The notes under the pieces: generated by a model
The model's database searches: none
Told to the model about the DNA's origin: nothing
The model's input: only the letters and a program-made list of their open reading frames with translations
Source of the DNA: Novosphingobium kaempferiae
Lineage (GTDB): Bacteria > Pseudomonadota > Alphaproteobacteria > Sphingomonadales > Sphingomonadaceae
Direction: 5' to 3'
Length of the DNA: 64,000 nt
Assembly (NCBI RefSeq): GCF_021227995.1
Contig: NZ_CP089301.1
Coordinates: forward strand, 4,278,001-4,342,000
Made by a program: the position numbers and the translations under genes
Shown: piece by piece, positions 50,937 to 60,216 of the stretch
Position numbering within the stretch: position 1 is the stretch's first letter
Layout: every line of letters starts with the position of its first letter

Positions 50937-51707
50937 TCAGCGCGCGGAGGCGACCTGCCTGCCGAGCCCCGCCGCAGCCCTGACCAGAGGCGGCAGAACG
51001 TCCTGCCTGAGTTCGTCGAGGCTGCGCTCAAGCGCGTTTGTGCCCACGTTCAGTGCTGCTACGGTCACACCGGTCTCGTCCTTCACCGGCACCGCGATCG
51101 AGCGGAGGCCGATCTCCAGTTCCTGATCGACGATGGAGTACCCGTCCCGCAGCACGCCTTGCAGCACCCCCTCAAGCGCCGCCCTGTCCGGCACCGTGTT
51201 CGAGGTCAGACGGGGCAAGGGGTCGCCCGGAATGAGCCCGTCCCGCTCCTCCGGGGCTTTCGCGGCCAGCAGCACGCGGCCCATCGAGGTACACCAGGCG
51301 GGCAGCCGTGATCCGACGTGCAGGCCGATGGACATGATGCGGCTGCGCGAGGCACGCGCGACGTAGAGTATCTCCGCGCCCTCCAGCACGGCCAGCGAGC
51401 AGGATTCCTCCACCTCGTCGCGCAATCCCTCGAGGATCGGCTGCGCGAGGGCGGACAGGGAGCGGTCAGACAGGTACGCGTCCGCCAGTCGCAGAACGGC
51501 GGGCAGCACATGGAACTGCCGGTCCCGCCGGCCGACGTAGCCGAGTTCCGTCAGCGTATGCAGGCATCGCACGACTACGCCGCGCGGAAGGCCGGTATGG
51601 CCCGAGAGACTGGCGATGGACTGGCCCGAGCCCAGTTCCCTGAACGCTTCGAGCACATGCAGCCCCCGCGCGAGGGACTGCATGAAATCGGGATCCGATC
51701 CGCTCAT
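50937..51707 (-). CDS. IclR-family regulator (PcaR/PcaU-like)
   Basis: 256 residues from ATG at 51707. N-terminal winged helix: FMQSLARGLHVLEAFRELGSGQSIASLSGHTGLPRGVVVRCLHTLTELGYV; C-terminal effector domain with ISIGLHVGSRLPAWCTSMGRVLLA-like block and GYSIVDQELEIGLRSIAVPV, typical of PcaR, PcaU and PobR, which respond to 3-oxoadipate-pathway intermediates. Last gene of the minus-strand pcaI-pcaJ-pcaF-iclR run, 67 bp after the thiolase. Likely recognises the inverted repeat at 54374-54412. Confidence 0.9.
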   Translation of the reverse strand: MSGSDPDFMQSLARGLHVLEAFRELGSGQSIASLSGHTGLPRGVVVRCLHTLTELGYVGRRDRQFHVLPAVLRLADAYLSDRSLSALAQPILEGLRDEVEESCSLAVLEGAEILYVARASRSRIMSIGLHVGSRLPAWCTSMGRVLLAAKAPEERDGLIPGDPLPRLTSNTVPDRAALEGVLQGVLRDGYSIVDQELEIGLRSIAVPVKDETGVTVAALNVGTNALERSLDELRQDVLPPLVRAAAGLGRQVASAR

Positions 51708-51774
51708 TCGTGTACTTACCCCCGCTCTTCGACGGTCGGGGGCATGCCGCGCAGCGCGGTCGATGTCCAGAGCA

Positions 51775-52977
51775 TCAGACGCGTTCGATGGCCAGTGCAA
51801 GCCCCTGACCCACGCCGATGCACATCGTCACCAGCGCACGACGCCCACCGGTCTTCTCGAGCGAATGCGCCGCCGTCAGCACGAGGCGCGCGCCGGACAT
51901 GCCCAGCGGGTGCCCGAGCGCAATCGCGCCGCCGTTCGGATTCAGGCGCTCGTCCGAGGGATCGACGCCGAGGGCCCGCATCGAGGCGATGACCTGGCTG
52001 GCGAACGCCTCGTTGATCTCGATGAGGTCGAAGTCATTGATGCCGAGCCCCAGCCGCGCAAGCAGCTTTTTGCTGGCAGGCACGGGACCGATGCCCATCA
52101 CGCGCGGCTCGACACCGGCGGTCGCCATGCCGAGGATGCGCGCGCGCGGCGTCAGGCCATGGGCCCTGGCCGCAGCTTCGGAAGCGATCAGCATCGCCGC
52201 CGCGCCGTCGTTCACCCCCGACGCGTTTCCGGCCGTCACGGTCCCGTCGGGGCGGACGATCGGCTTGAGCCCGGCCAGCGCGGCTGCGGTCGTTTCCGGA
52301 CGCGGATGCTCATCCCTGTCGATGACGACATCGTCCTTTCGCCCCGCGATGGTCACCGGGACGATCTCCTCCGCGAAGTAGCCGGAGTCCTGCGCGGTCG
52401 CAGTGCGCTGCTGGCTCCTCAACGCGAACGCGTCCTGATCCTCTCGGCTGATACCGAAGTCCTGCGCGACGTTCTCGCCGGTTTCCGGCATCGAATCGAC
52501 GCCATAGGCGGCCTTCATCGCCGGATTGACGAAGCGCCATCCGATCGTGGTGTCCTCGATCTTCGGGGTCCGCGACCATGCGCGGTCGGACTTGGCCATG
52601 ACCAGCGGCGCCCGCGTCATGCTTTCCACGCCGCCTGCAATCGCAAGGTCGATCTGTCCGGCGACGATGGCCCGCGCGGCGCAGCCCACGGCATCCGCAC
52701 CGCTGGCGCACAGACGGTTGATCGTGGTGCCGGGAACGTCGACCGGAAGCCCGGCCAGCAGCCCCGCCATGCGCGCGACGTTGCGGTTGTCCTCGCCCGC
52801 CTGATTGGCCGAGCCGAGGAACACTTCGTCGATCAGCGCGGGGTCAAGGCCGGGATTGCGCTGCAACAGCGCCCTGATCGGGATCGCGGCGAGGTCGTCC
52901 GCGCGCACCGGGGCAAGCGCACCGCCGAACCTGCCGATGGGGGTACGGACGGCATCGCAGATGAAAGCCTCCGCCAT
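51775..52977 (-). CDS. pcaF: 3-oxoadipyl-CoA thiolase
   Basis: 400 residues from ATG at 52977 (a GTG lies one codon before). Thiolase: Cys in [26 protein letters not shown] with catalytic Asn/His context, and [12 protein letters not shown] plus MCIGVGQG (second Cys). The [11 protein letters not shown] block and CIGVGQG ending suit 3-oxoadipyl-CoA thiolases. Converts 3-oxoadipyl-CoA and CoA to succinyl-CoA and acetyl-CoA. Overlaps pcaJ (TGATG). Confidence 0.93.
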   Translation of the reverse strand: MAEAFICDAVRTPIGRFGGALAPVRADDLAAIPIRALLQRNPGLDPALIDEVFLGSANQAGEDNRNVARMAGLLAGLPVDVPGTTINRLCASGADAVGCAARAIVAGQIDLAIAGGVESMTRAPLVMAKSDRAWSRTPKIEDTTIGWRFVNPAMKAAYGVDSMPETGENVAQDFGISREDQDAFALRSQQRTATAQDSGYFAEEIVPVTIAGRKDDVVIDRDEHPRPETTAAALAGLKPIVRPDGTVTAGNASGVNDGAAAMLIASEAAARAHGLTPRARILGMATAGVEPRVMGIGPVPASKKLLARLGLGINDFDLIEINEAFASQVIASMRALGVDPSDERLNPNGGAIALGHPLGMSGARLVLTAAHSLEKTGGRRALVTMCIGVGQGLALAIERV

Positions 52978-53654
52978 CACACCGCCTCCGCTTCGAAGGC
53001 CGAGACGTCGATAGCGGCGGAGGTCTTCGCGACGACCTCCTCGACCGTGATCCCCGGCGCCAGTTCAACGAGGGTCAGGCCCCCGGCCGCCTTGTCGCAC
53101 GCCAGCACGCAAAGGTCGGTGACGATCAGATCGACGACCTTCTGCCCGGTCAACGGCAAGGTGCATTCCTCAAGGATCTTGGAGACGCCGTGCTTGTTGC
53201 AATGCTCCATCACGACGACGACGCGTTTGACCCCGGCGACGAGGTCCATCGCACCGCCCATGCCCTTCACCATCTTGCCCGGGATCGTCCAATTGGCGAT
53301 GTCCCCGGTCGCCGAGACTTCCATGGCGCCCAGAACGGTAAGGTCGATGTGGCCGCCGCGGATCATCGCGAAGCTGTCCGCCGACGAGAAGAAGCTGGAG
53401 GTCGGCAACTGGGTGATCGTCTGCTTGCCCGCGTTGATGAGATCGGGATCGACCTCGTCCGGGAAGGGAAACGGGCCCATGCCGAGCATGCCGTTTTCCG
53501 ACTGCAGCGTGACCTCGATCCCTTCGGGAACGTAGTTCGCCACGAGCGTCGGGATACCGATGCCCAGGTTCACGTAGTAGCCATCCTGCAGTTCACGCGC
53601 GGCGCGCGCGGCCATCTGGTCGCGGGTCCAGCCCTTGGTCGCGTCAGTCATCAT
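52977..53654 (-). CDS. pcaJ: 3-oxoadipate CoA-transferase subunit B
   Basis: 225 residues from ATG 53654 (or 53651). Class I CoA-transferase beta subunit: [36 protein letters not shown], with catalytic Glu in QSENG; also [23 protein letters not shown]. Moves CoA from succinyl-CoA to 3-oxoadipate with the alpha subunit. Overlaps pcaI by 4 bases and pcaF by 1 to 3 bases. Confidence 0.94.
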   Translation of the reverse strand: MMTDATKGWTRDQMAARAARELQDGYYVNLGIGIPTLVANYVPEGIEVTLQSENGMLGMGPFPFPDEVDPDLINAGKQTITQLPTSSFFSSADSFAMIRGGHIDLTVLGAMEVSATGDIANWTIPGKMVKGMGGAMDLVAGVKRVVVVMEHCNKHGVSKILEECTLPLTGQKVVDLIVTDLCVLACDKAAGGLTLVELAPGITVEEVVAKTSAAIDVSAFEAEAV

Positions 53655-54361
53655 GCACTCTCCCGCTCGCGCGTCGTCAACTTCTCGATGCGCTTTTCGT
53701 TGACAGTCGAAATCACGATCCGGTCGACGTAGATGCCGGGCGTGTGGATCGTGTCGGGATCGAAGGAGCCCGCCTCGACGATCTCTTCGACTTCGACCAC
53801 CGTCACCTTTGCGGCGGTCGCCATGTTCGGATTGAAGTTCCGCGCGGTCTTGCGGAACATGAGGTTGCCCGCCGGATCCGCGCGCCACGCCTTGATGATC
53901 GCAAGGTCGGCGCGCAGCCACGTCTCGCGCACATAGGGCTTGCCCTCGAACTCCTCGACCGGCTTGCCTTCCGCGACCACCGTGCCGACGCCCGTGGCGG
54001 TGTAGAAGGCCGGGATCCCGGCGCCACCGGCGCGGATGCGCTCCGCCAGCGTCCCCTGCGGGTTCAGTTCCAGCTCAAGCTCGCCGGACAGGTACTGCTG
54101 TTCGAACAGCTTGTTCTCGCCGACGTAGGACGAGATCATCTTCTTCACCTGTCGGCTTTCCAGCAGCATCCAGAGCCCGAAGCCGTCCGCGCCGGCATTA
54201 TTCGAGATCACGGTGAGATCCTTGACCCCCGCCGCCCTGATCTGCGGGATCAGGCTTTCGGGATTGCCGGAAAGCCCGAAGCCCCCCGACATGATGGTCA
54301 TCCCGTCGAACAGGACGCCCGCAAGCGCGGCCTCGGGGCTTTCGAATATCTTGCTTGGCAC
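53651..54361 (-). CDS. pcaI: 3-oxoadipate CoA-transferase subunit A
   Basis: 236 residues from GTG at 54361, which has GGAGG 9 bases upstream; an ATG further upstream at 54487 would run through the operator. Alpha subunit signatures: [77 protein letters not shown]. First gene of the minus-strand operon. The divergent promoter region carries the inverted repeat at 54374-54412. Confidence 0.94.
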   Translation of the reverse strand: MPSKIFESPEAALAGVLFDGMTIMSGGFGLSGNPESLIPQIRAAGVKDLTVISNNAGADGFGLWMLLESRQVKKMISSYVGENKLFEQQYLSGELELELNPQGTLAERIRAGGAGIPAFYTATGVGTVVAEGKPVEEFEGKPYVRETWLRADLAIIKAWRADPAGNLMFRKTARNFNPNMATAAKVTVVEVEEIVEAGSFDPDTIHTPGIYVDRIVISTVNEKRIEKLTTRERESA

Positions 54362-54373
54362 TATCCGCCTCCA

Positions 54374-54412
54374 TTGAACGATTATCGTGTATTGAGTATG
54401 TTTATCGTTCAA
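54374..54412. promoter_or_regulatory. Symmetric divergent promoter/IclR operator of pcaI and araC
   Basis: Inverted repeat TTGAACGAT (54374-54382) and ATCGTTCAA (54404-54412), 21-base spacer. The plus-strand arm supplies a -35 TTGAAC, 17-bp spacer and -10 TATGTT (54397-54402) for the AraC gene. The minus-strand arm gives a -35 TTGAAC and, 17 bp on, a weak -10 CACGAT for pcaI. The left arm also contains ACGATtATCGT, like IclR-type PcaR sites with CGATAATCG. Confidence 0.55.
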
Positions 54413-54509
54413 CTTATAAGCAGGGCTTGAGGTCGTCAACTGAGTCGCGCAAGGCGGGACCAGTCGGCAGAAAAGCCGCAACGGCACCGCAGCGCCCGGG
54501 AGAGCGGAA

Positions 54510-55409
54510 ATGCAAACACGTCCTGCAGACGCCTTTCAGGTGACGCAGACGCACGGAATCCTGATGCGGCCGGAGCACCGGATCGTGCAGTCGAGCGACG
54601 CGCTCGGCTGGCACTCGCTTTATGCCTCCCACCAGTTCGAGCGCCCCTACACCGCAAGGTTCGACGGTCGGGACGACCATCTGATAATCGTGCATCTCTC
54701 CGGCCCGGTCAGGGTCGAGCGCAGCCTGAGCGGTGAGCAGGACCAGCAGCGGATCGCTGCGGGCGGCCTGTTCGTGCTACCGCCCGACCGCGATTTCGGC
54801 GTGTCGCTTCTTGCCCCGCTGGAGACCGTCCACCTCTACGTGCGCCGCAGCCTGATCCGCGCGGCGGCGGAGGAACTGTGCAAGGGCGATCCCGACAAGG
54901 TGGAATTCCTGCCACGCCTCGGCGAGCGCGATCCGCTGATCGAGCAACTGGCGCGCATGGCCTGCGGCATGATGGCGGACAACCAGTCGGACTTCTTCGC
55001 GGATGGCGTGGCGCGCTTGCTGGCGGCCCAGATCGTGCGCCATCACTCGACCGGGCTGCAGGCCGAACTGCCACGCATCACCGGCCTCAGCCATCGCCAG
55101 ATGGAAGCGGTGGACGACGTGATCCAGGAGCGGATGGAAGAATCGCTCAGCATCGACGATCTGGCCGAAGCGGCCGGGCTCAGCCCGATCCACTTCGCCC
55201 GGCAGTTCAAGCGCACCACCGGCAAGGCCCCGCACCAGTACCTTATCGAGAAGCGCGTGGCGCGGGCTCGCCATCTGCTGGCCGGGGACTTGTCGATCGC
55301 CGAAATCGCCTTCCGGTGCGGCTTCAGCCATCAGGAGCACCTGACGCGGCTGTTCGGGCGGCAACAGGGCACGACGCCCGCCGCATACCGCCGCGCGCTG
55401 CGCCTCTAG
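54510..55409 (+). CDS. AraC-family activator of the hydroquinone pathway (predicted)
   Basis: 299 residues; GGAG is before the ATG. N-terminal cupin-like effector domain (LIIVHLSGPVRVERSL, GGLFVLPPDRDFGV) and C-terminal AraC double HTH: SIDDLAEAAGLSPIHFARQFKRTTGKAPHQYLIEKRVARARHLL and SIAEIAFRCGFSHQEHLTRLFGRQQGTTPAAYRR. Located between the divergent pca operon and the hydroquinone operon. A tandem site with AraC-like 21-bp spacing lies upstream of both hapC and the MFS gene, so these are the likely targets. Confidence 0.92.
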   Translation: MQTRPADAFQVTQTHGILMRPEHRIVQSSDALGWHSLYASHQFERPYTARFDGRDDHLIIVHLSGPVRVERSLSGEQDQQRIAAGGLFVLPPDRDFGVSLLAPLETVHLYVRRSLIRAAAEELCKGDPDKVEFLPRLGERDPLIEQLARMACGMMADNQSDFFADGVARLLAAQIVRHHSTGLQAELPRITGLSHRQMEAVDDVIQERMEESLSIDDLAEAAGLSPIHFARQFKRTTGKAPHQYLIEKRVARARHLLAGDLSIAEIAFRCGFSHQEHLTRLFGRQQGTTPAAYRRALRL

Positions 55410-55436
55410 CGCTTGCGTACACGCCATTGAACAATC

Positions 55437-55476
55437 CGTAAACGGCACCGGGAGATTGCTCCCGGTGCCGTTTACG
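55437..55476 (+). terminator. Terminator after the AraC gene
   Basis: Perfect 18-bp stem 55437-55454 and 55459-55476 around a 4-base ATTG loop; core AACGGCACCGGGAG. No long T-run after, so possibly Rho-dependent or bidirectional. It separates the AraC gene from the hydroquinone operon promoter. Confidence 0.8.
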
Positions 55477-55540
55477 CGCGCCTGTACCTCGGCGATCCGC
55501 CACCTGAGCGCAGCTTGCGCCGAACCGATGACCCGCTCCA

Positions 55541-55575
55541 GAATCGTGCAGAACAACGCTGCCTTTGTGCAGGGC
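55541..55575 (+). promoter_or_regulatory. 35-bp AraC-type operator element, copy 2 (hapC promoter)
   Basis: GAATCGTGCA at 55541, GAACAACGCT next, then TGTGCAGGGC; the two GTGCAG units begin 21 bp apart (55546 and 55567). Ungapped match with 49468-49502. Lies 79 bp before the ATG of the small dioxygenase subunit, after a terminator, so it is upstream of the operon promoter. Confidence 0.6.
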
Positions 55576-55654
55576 ACCGGGCAGCCCACGGCCTAGATTT
55601 TCTCCACTCGAAGGAACCCCAAGGTTTCCGGAAAATCACGAGAGGAGCACCAAG

Positions 55655-56167
55655 ATGGCCGATGTGGTCACCGAATTCGGATCGCTGACCGACTACCGCA
55701 AGGGCGGTGTCGAGATCATCGACGATGATCCGCGCAACTACGTTTTCTCCAACGTCTTCGAAGTCGCCGCAAATGCCGAGCCCTACGAGCGGATCGCCGT
55801 CGGCAAGAACTTCGAATACGTCATCGAGTCCGCCCGTGCCGAAGGTACGTCCGGCTGGTTCACCTGCGCGCATGACGAGTTCGTGCTGTGCATGGACGGC
55901 ACCGTCGAAGTCCACCTCCTGAAGCTCGCCAACCCGGACGCCCACGTCGATCCGGAGAGCGAAGGCGCGGTCGCGCTTGCAGACGAGTTCCCGGAAGGCC
56001 GCAAGATGGGCCGCGCCGTGCTGGGCCGCGGCCACATGGCGCTCCTGCCCGTCGGCGCCGCGTACCGGTTCCACGCCGATACGCCGGCAGCCCTGCTGTT
56101 CCAGTCCATCGAAGGCGCCGTGACCGTCCAGAGGTGGGCGGAGATCTGCCAGACCGAAGCCGCCTGA
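55655..56167 (+). CDS. hapC: Hydroquinone 1,2-dioxygenase, small subunit
   Basis: 170 residues (about 18 kDa), the size of HapC/PnpC. A compact beta-rich protein (WFTCAHDEFVLCMDGTVEVHLLKL, GRGHMALLPVGAAYRFHADTPAALLFQSIEGAVTVQRW) of the two-subunit Fe(II) dioxygenase that opens hydroquinone to 4-hydroxymuconic semialdehyde. Identification rests on size, fold and its place 59 bp before the large subunit. GAGG is before the ATG. First gene of a seven-gene operon. Confidence 0.87.
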   Translation: MADVVTEFGSLTDYRKGGVEIIDDDPRNYVFSNVFEVAANAEPYERIAVGKNFEYVIESARAEGTSGWFTCAHDEFVLCMDGTVEVHLLKLANPDAHVDPESEGAVALADEFPEGRKMGRAVLGRGHMALLPVGAAYRFHADTPAALLFQSIEGAVTVQRWAEICQTEAA

Positions 56168-56226
56168 CGGCCCTTCCGTCCGCCATCACGACAACCGGCA
56201 ATCCCGACAAACCGGAGAGATTTATC

Positions 56227-57255
56227 ATGGCCATGACCGAGCTTCTCGATGCCGCCACGTCCGCCGAAGGCAGCACTGCCCGCACGGATACCGAGCATCT
56301 CGCGATCGACAACGCAACCGGATACCGCGCCTTCCGCGCAGGCGGTTTCACCTTCACCCGTGACGAGTACTTCGCCCGCCTGACCTGGCCCGGCGGATCG
56401 CACATCATTCCCATCGACGCATTCCTGCGCGCGATGATGCGCGACGTCGCCTGGGGCTTCTTCTACGGCGTGGTGAACTTCGACCACGTCTTCGGCACCA
56501 TCAACCACTACGGCGAAGTCACGATGTTCGCCGGGCGCTTCAACGACGCCTACCGCAACGCCGGTCGCGACCACGAAGAGCGCTTCAAATCCAGCGCGCT
56601 GATGGCCGTGTTCAAGGACATCCTCTCCGACTGGACGGTCGAGGGCTACGATCCCTTCGCCGCCCCGATGGAAACCGGCCTGCCCTGGGGCGTCAAGAAC
56701 GGCAACAACGACGAGGCGATCAGCCGCGAGCGCGTGACAGCACGCCGCATGGTCGGCCTTCCTGGCGACACCCCCGTCCGCACCGACGAGAACGGCTTCC
56801 CGGTCAACCGCCAGTTCGCCGACGTCGCGCAGGAACAGCCGCTGGTCGAGGCCGAACCCGGTTTCGAAGCGGAAGTCAGCGCTTACAACCTGTTCGGCTA
56901 CCTCTCGCGCTCCGACGTGACGTGGAATCCCAGCGTCTGCTCAGTGCTCGGCGACAGCCTGTTCTGCCCGACCTCGGAAGAGTTCATCCTTCCGGTCGAG
57001 CACGGCAACGATCGTTGCGAATGGTTCCTCCAGCTTTCCGACGAGATCGTCTGGGACGTGAAGGACAAGGAATCCGGCAAGCCGCGCGCCCGCGTCACCG
57101 CTCGCGCGGGCGACATCTGCTGCATGCCCGCCGACATCCGCCACCAGGGCTATTCGACCAAGCGCTCCATGCTGCTCGTCTGGGAAAACGGCTCTCCGAA
57201 GATTCCGCAGATGATCGCGGACGGCACGGCGCCCGTGGTGCCGGTGACCTTCTGA
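56227..57255 (+). CDS. hapD: Hydroquinone 1,2-dioxygenase, large subunit
   Basis: 342 residues. The metal site is recognisable: His259, Asn261 and Glu265 in VEHGNDRCEW and His306 in DIRHQGYS. As I recall from the PnpCD structure, the iron ligands there are His256, Asn258, Glu262 and His303, a constant offset of three. Other blocks are GGSHIIPIDAFLRAMMRDVAW and YLSRSDVTWNPSVC. Catalyses Fe(II)- and O2-dependent cleavage of hydroquinone (type III ring-cleavage) with HapC. GGAGAG precedes the ATG. Confidence 0.92.
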   Translation: MAMTELLDAATSAEGSTARTDTEHLAIDNATGYRAFRAGGFTFTRDEYFARLTWPGGSHIIPIDAFLRAMMRDVAWGFFYGVVNFDHVFGTINHYGEVTMFAGRFNDAYRNAGRDHEERFKSSALMAVFKDILSDWTVEGYDPFAAPMETGLPWGVKNGNNDEAISRERVTARRMVGLPGDTPVRTDENGFPVNRQFADVAQEQPLVEAEPGFEAEVSAYNLFGYLSRSDVTWNPSVCSVLGDSLFCPTSEEFILPVEHGNDRCEWFLQLSDEIVWDVKDKESGKPRARVTARAGDICCMPADIRHQGYSTKRSMLLVWENGSPKIPQMIADGTAPVVPVTF

Positions 57256-57314
57256 GCATCGCGACAACAAAGAAAAACGGACCCGGCCATGCGAGCCGGG
57301 CCGTCCTGGAGGGG

Positions 57315-58703
57315 ATGAAGATGATGAAGCGCAGTTCGCTCGCACTGGTCGGTGCGAGCCTTGGAGTTCTGATGGCGTTTCCGGCCGCAGCACAGGATAC
57401 GACGAATGCGGAGACAGCGGGACCGCCCGCTCCTGCCGCCGCGTCCGATGCAGCGCCGGCCCCTAATCCGACGGGCGCCCTTGCGCGCGCCGTGCTCGGC
57501 GACGGGCTGGAAGAGCACAAGATCATGCTGTTCGGCTGGGGAGAGGTCTCTGCCATAGCCTCCACCAACGACAGCAAGGACGTATCCCCCGCCGCCTTCT
57601 TCAACACGGAGCGCGGCGTAAACCTCAACCAGCTCGGCGTGATGCTGTGCAGCGGCCGGGCCTGTCCGCCGTTCTCGTTCGGCCCCGCCCCGGCGCTGCA
57701 CAACCGCGTTGGACCGTTCCCTGGGCCGACCCCGGACCACGTCACCGTCGATTTCAACGTGACCGCGATCTACGGGCAGGACATGCAGTTCCTGAAACTG
57801 TCGGGACTGGACGGCGACACCGGTTTCGATCGCGACAAGGATCTGAAGCTCGGGCTCACGCAGGCCTACGTCGATGTCTACCTGCCGTTCCTGAAGGGCA
57901 CCAGCGTGATGCTGGGAAGCTTCCAGACGCCGCTTGAGAACGACATCGGCTATCCGTTCAGCCCGCCGAACTGGTTCGCGACGCACACTTACGGTTTCCA
58001 GCACGGCCCGGCGAAGCACGTCGGCGCCCTCGCCCAGACGCGCATCGCCAGCGGCCCGGCGGGACACTTCTCGGTCGACTACGGCGTCGTGCTCGGCTGG
58101 AACGACTGGGACAACCGGAACAAGGATCTCGACTTCATCGGCGGCCTGCGCTGGCGCAGCGCCGACATGCGGACGTGGATCGACGTCGAGGCCATCTACG
58201 GCAACGGTGCGGACGATTTCGGACCCGCTCCCGGGCGCGGCGGCTCGCCCTATTTCGCGCTGAGTTCGACCGGCAAGTACCTCGGCAGGCTGTCGAGCTT
58301 CCTTACCGTCAGCCACAGCTTCAGCCCGAAGTTCCAAGTCGCGCTCGAAGCGAGCTACGGCCAGCAGGAAGCGGGCGATATCGCCTTCGTGCCCTGGGCC
58401 ATCACCGAGAAGGCCCGCTGGTACGGCGCCAACCTCGCCGCACGCTACAACCTGTCCGACAAGCTCACGCTCAACGGCCGGGCGGAATGGTTCACCGACG
58501 AGAAGGGCGCCCACGCGCTGTGGTCCGGCGTCGGCGGCGACGTCTACGCGGCGACCGGCAATGTCGAGTATCAGCTCAGCCCGGCCATCAGGCTGCGGGC
58601 CGAAGCCCGCTACGACGTCCACGACGGCCCCGGCAAACTCTTCGACAAATTCACCAAGGATCAGCAGCTCACCGGCCTGCTGAACGTCTTCTTCCTCTTC
58701 TGA
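57315..58703 (+). CDS. Outer-membrane beta-barrel porin (BBP2-like) of the hydroquinone operon
   Basis: 462 residues from ATG at 57315; signal peptide ends near MAFPAAAQ. A proline/alanine-rich stretch (GPPAPAAASDAAPAPNPTG) precedes the barrel, whose first strands read IMLFGWGEVSAIAS. Later strands: VDYGVVLGWNDWDN, LNGRAEWFTDEKGA, LSPAIRLRAEARYDV and a C-terminal LLNVFFLF. Resembles the BBP2/DUF-type porins often beside aromatic degradation genes. It may admit hydroquinone, hydroxyquinol or a precursor. 59 bp after hapD, 12 bp before the aldehyde dehydrogenase. Confidence 0.85.
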   Translation: MKMMKRSSLALVGASLGVLMAFPAAAQDTTNAETAGPPAPAAASDAAPAPNPTGALARAVLGDGLEEHKIMLFGWGEVSAIASTNDSKDVSPAAFFNTERGVNLNQLGVMLCSGRACPPFSFGPAPALHNRVGPFPGPTPDHVTVDFNVTAIYGQDMQFLKLSGLDGDTGFDRDKDLKLGLTQAYVDVYLPFLKGTSVMLGSFQTPLENDIGYPFSPPNWFATHTYGFQHGPAKHVGALAQTRIASGPAGHFSVDYGVVLGWNDWDNRNKDLDFIGGLRWRSADMRTWIDVEAIYGNGADDFGPAPGRGGSPYFALSSTGKYLGRLSSFLTVSHSFSPKFQVALEASYGQQEAGDIAFVPWAITEKARWYGANLAARYNLSDKLTLNGRAEWFTDEKGAHALWSGVGGDVYAATGNVEYQLSPAIRLRAEARYDVHDGPGKLFDKFTKDQQLTGLLNVFFLF

Positions 58704-58715
58704 TGGAGCTATACC

Positions 58716-60212
58716 ATGGCCCTAGATGACCCCAAGATCCTCAAGAACATCCAGACCCGGCTGCTGATCGGCGGCGAATGGGTCGACGGCGCGGCAGGCA
58801 CGACCATCCCGGTCGAGAACCCCTACGACGGCAGCATCATCGCCCACATCGCGGAAGCCACCGCGCAGGACGTGGACCGTGCCGTCGAGGCCGCCGAGGC
58901 CGCGCTTCCCGCCTGGCGCGCGCTTCCCGCCCACGAGCGCGGCCGCCTGCTGCTCAAGCTCGCCGACCGCATCGAGGCGGAAACCGCCGAACTCGCCCGC
59001 CTCGAAGCGATCGACACCGGCCACCCCATCCGCGACTGCCTCTCGCTCGACGTGCCGCGGACGGCCCTGTGCTTCCGCTACTTCGGCGGCATGGCGGACA
59101 AGCTGGAAGGCACCGTCGTACCGGTCGATGCCGGTTTCCTGAACTACGTGGAGCGTGAACCGATCGGCGTCGTCGGCGCGATCGTGCCGTGGAACTTCCC
59201 GCTGATGTTCACCAGCTGGAAGCTCGGCCCGGCGCTTGCCGCGGGCAACACCGTGGTCATCAAGCCCTCGGAGATCACCCCGCTCTCGACGCTGCGCATC
59301 GGCGAGCTCATCATGGAAGTCGGCATCCCCGCAGGCGTCGTCAACATCGTGACGGGCTACGGCCACACCGCCGGGCAGCGCATCGCCGAGCACCCGCGCA
59401 TCGGCAAGGTCGCCTTCACCGGCTCCACCGCCACCGGCCGCCGCATCGTCGAATCCTCGGTCTCGAACCTCAAGAAGATCCAGCTCGAGCTTGGCGGCAA
59501 GGGCCCGAACATCATCTTCGCCGATGCCAACATTCCCGCCGCCGTCGGCGGCTCGGCCTTCGCGATCTTCCACAACCAGGGCCAGGCCTGCATCGCGGGC
59601 TCGCGCATGATCGTCCATGAATCGATCGCCGACGAAGTGATCGAGCGCTTCACCGCGCTGGCGAAGTCGATCCGCATCGGCGACCCGCTTGATCCCGAGA
59701 CCGAGATGGGCCCGCTCACCTCGCGCCTGCACCAGCAGCGCGTGCTCTCCTTCGTTGATGTCGCGAAGGAACAGGGCGGCGAGATCCTGACCGGCGGCAA
59801 GGTTCCCGAGGGCGAGGCCTTCGCCAGGGGCTGCTTCATCGAACCGACCATCGTCAAGGCGAAGCCCACCGACCGCGTCGCGCAGGAAGAGGTCTTCGGC
59901 CCCTTCGTCACCGTCCTGACCTTCAAGGACGACGCCGAAGCGCTCGCCATCGCCAACGGCACCGACTACGGGCTAGGGGCGGGCCTCTGGACCAACGACC
60001 TGACGCGCGCCCATCTGTTCGCGAAGCAGCTCCACGCCGGGATGGTCTGGATCAACTGCTACAAGCGCGTCCACCCCGCTTCGCCGTTCGGCGGCGTCGG
60101 CATGTCCGGCTACGGGCGCGAGATGGGCTTCGAGGCGATGCGCGAGTATACCCAGCCCAAATCGGTCTGGGTCAATGTCGATGCCAAGCTTCCCCCGTTC
60201 TATCGGCGCTGA
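58716..60212 (+). CDS. hapE: 4-hydroxymuconic semialdehyde dehydrogenase
   Basis: 498 residues; aldehyde dehydrogenase family with catalytic Cys292 in HNQGQACIAGSR, general base Glu258 in IQLELGGKGP, and NAD-binding VPWNFPLMFTSWKLGPALAAGN and FTGSTATGR. Position between hapD and maleylacetate reductase identifies it as HapE, which oxidises 4-hydroxymuconic semialdehyde to maleylacetate with NAD(P). Generic ALDH activity on other aldehydes cannot be excluded. The ATG lies 12 bp after the porin stop. Confidence 0.9.
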   Translation: MALDDPKILKNIQTRLLIGGEWVDGAAGTTIPVENPYDGSIIAHIAEATAQDVDRAVEAAEAALPAWRALPAHERGRLLLKLADRIEAETAELARLEAIDTGHPIRDCLSLDVPRTALCFRYFGGMADKLEGTVVPVDAGFLNYVEREPIGVVGAIVPWNFPLMFTSWKLGPALAAGNTVVIKPSEITPLSTLRIGELIMEVGIPAGVVNIVTGYGHTAGQRIAEHPRIGKVAFTGSTATGRRIVESSVSNLKKIQLELGGKGPNIIFADANIPAAVGGSAFAIFHNQGQACIAGSRMIVHESIADEVIERFTALAKSIRIGDPLDPETEMGPLTSRLHQQRVLSFVDVAKEQGGEILTGGKVPEGEAFARGCFIEPTIVKAKPTDRVAQEEVFGPFVTVLTFKDDAEALAIANGTDYGLGAGLWTNDLTRAHLFAKQLHAGMVWINCYKRVHPASPFGGVGMSGYGREMGFEAMREYTQPKSVWVNVDAKLPPFYRR

Positions 60213-60216
60213 GATC

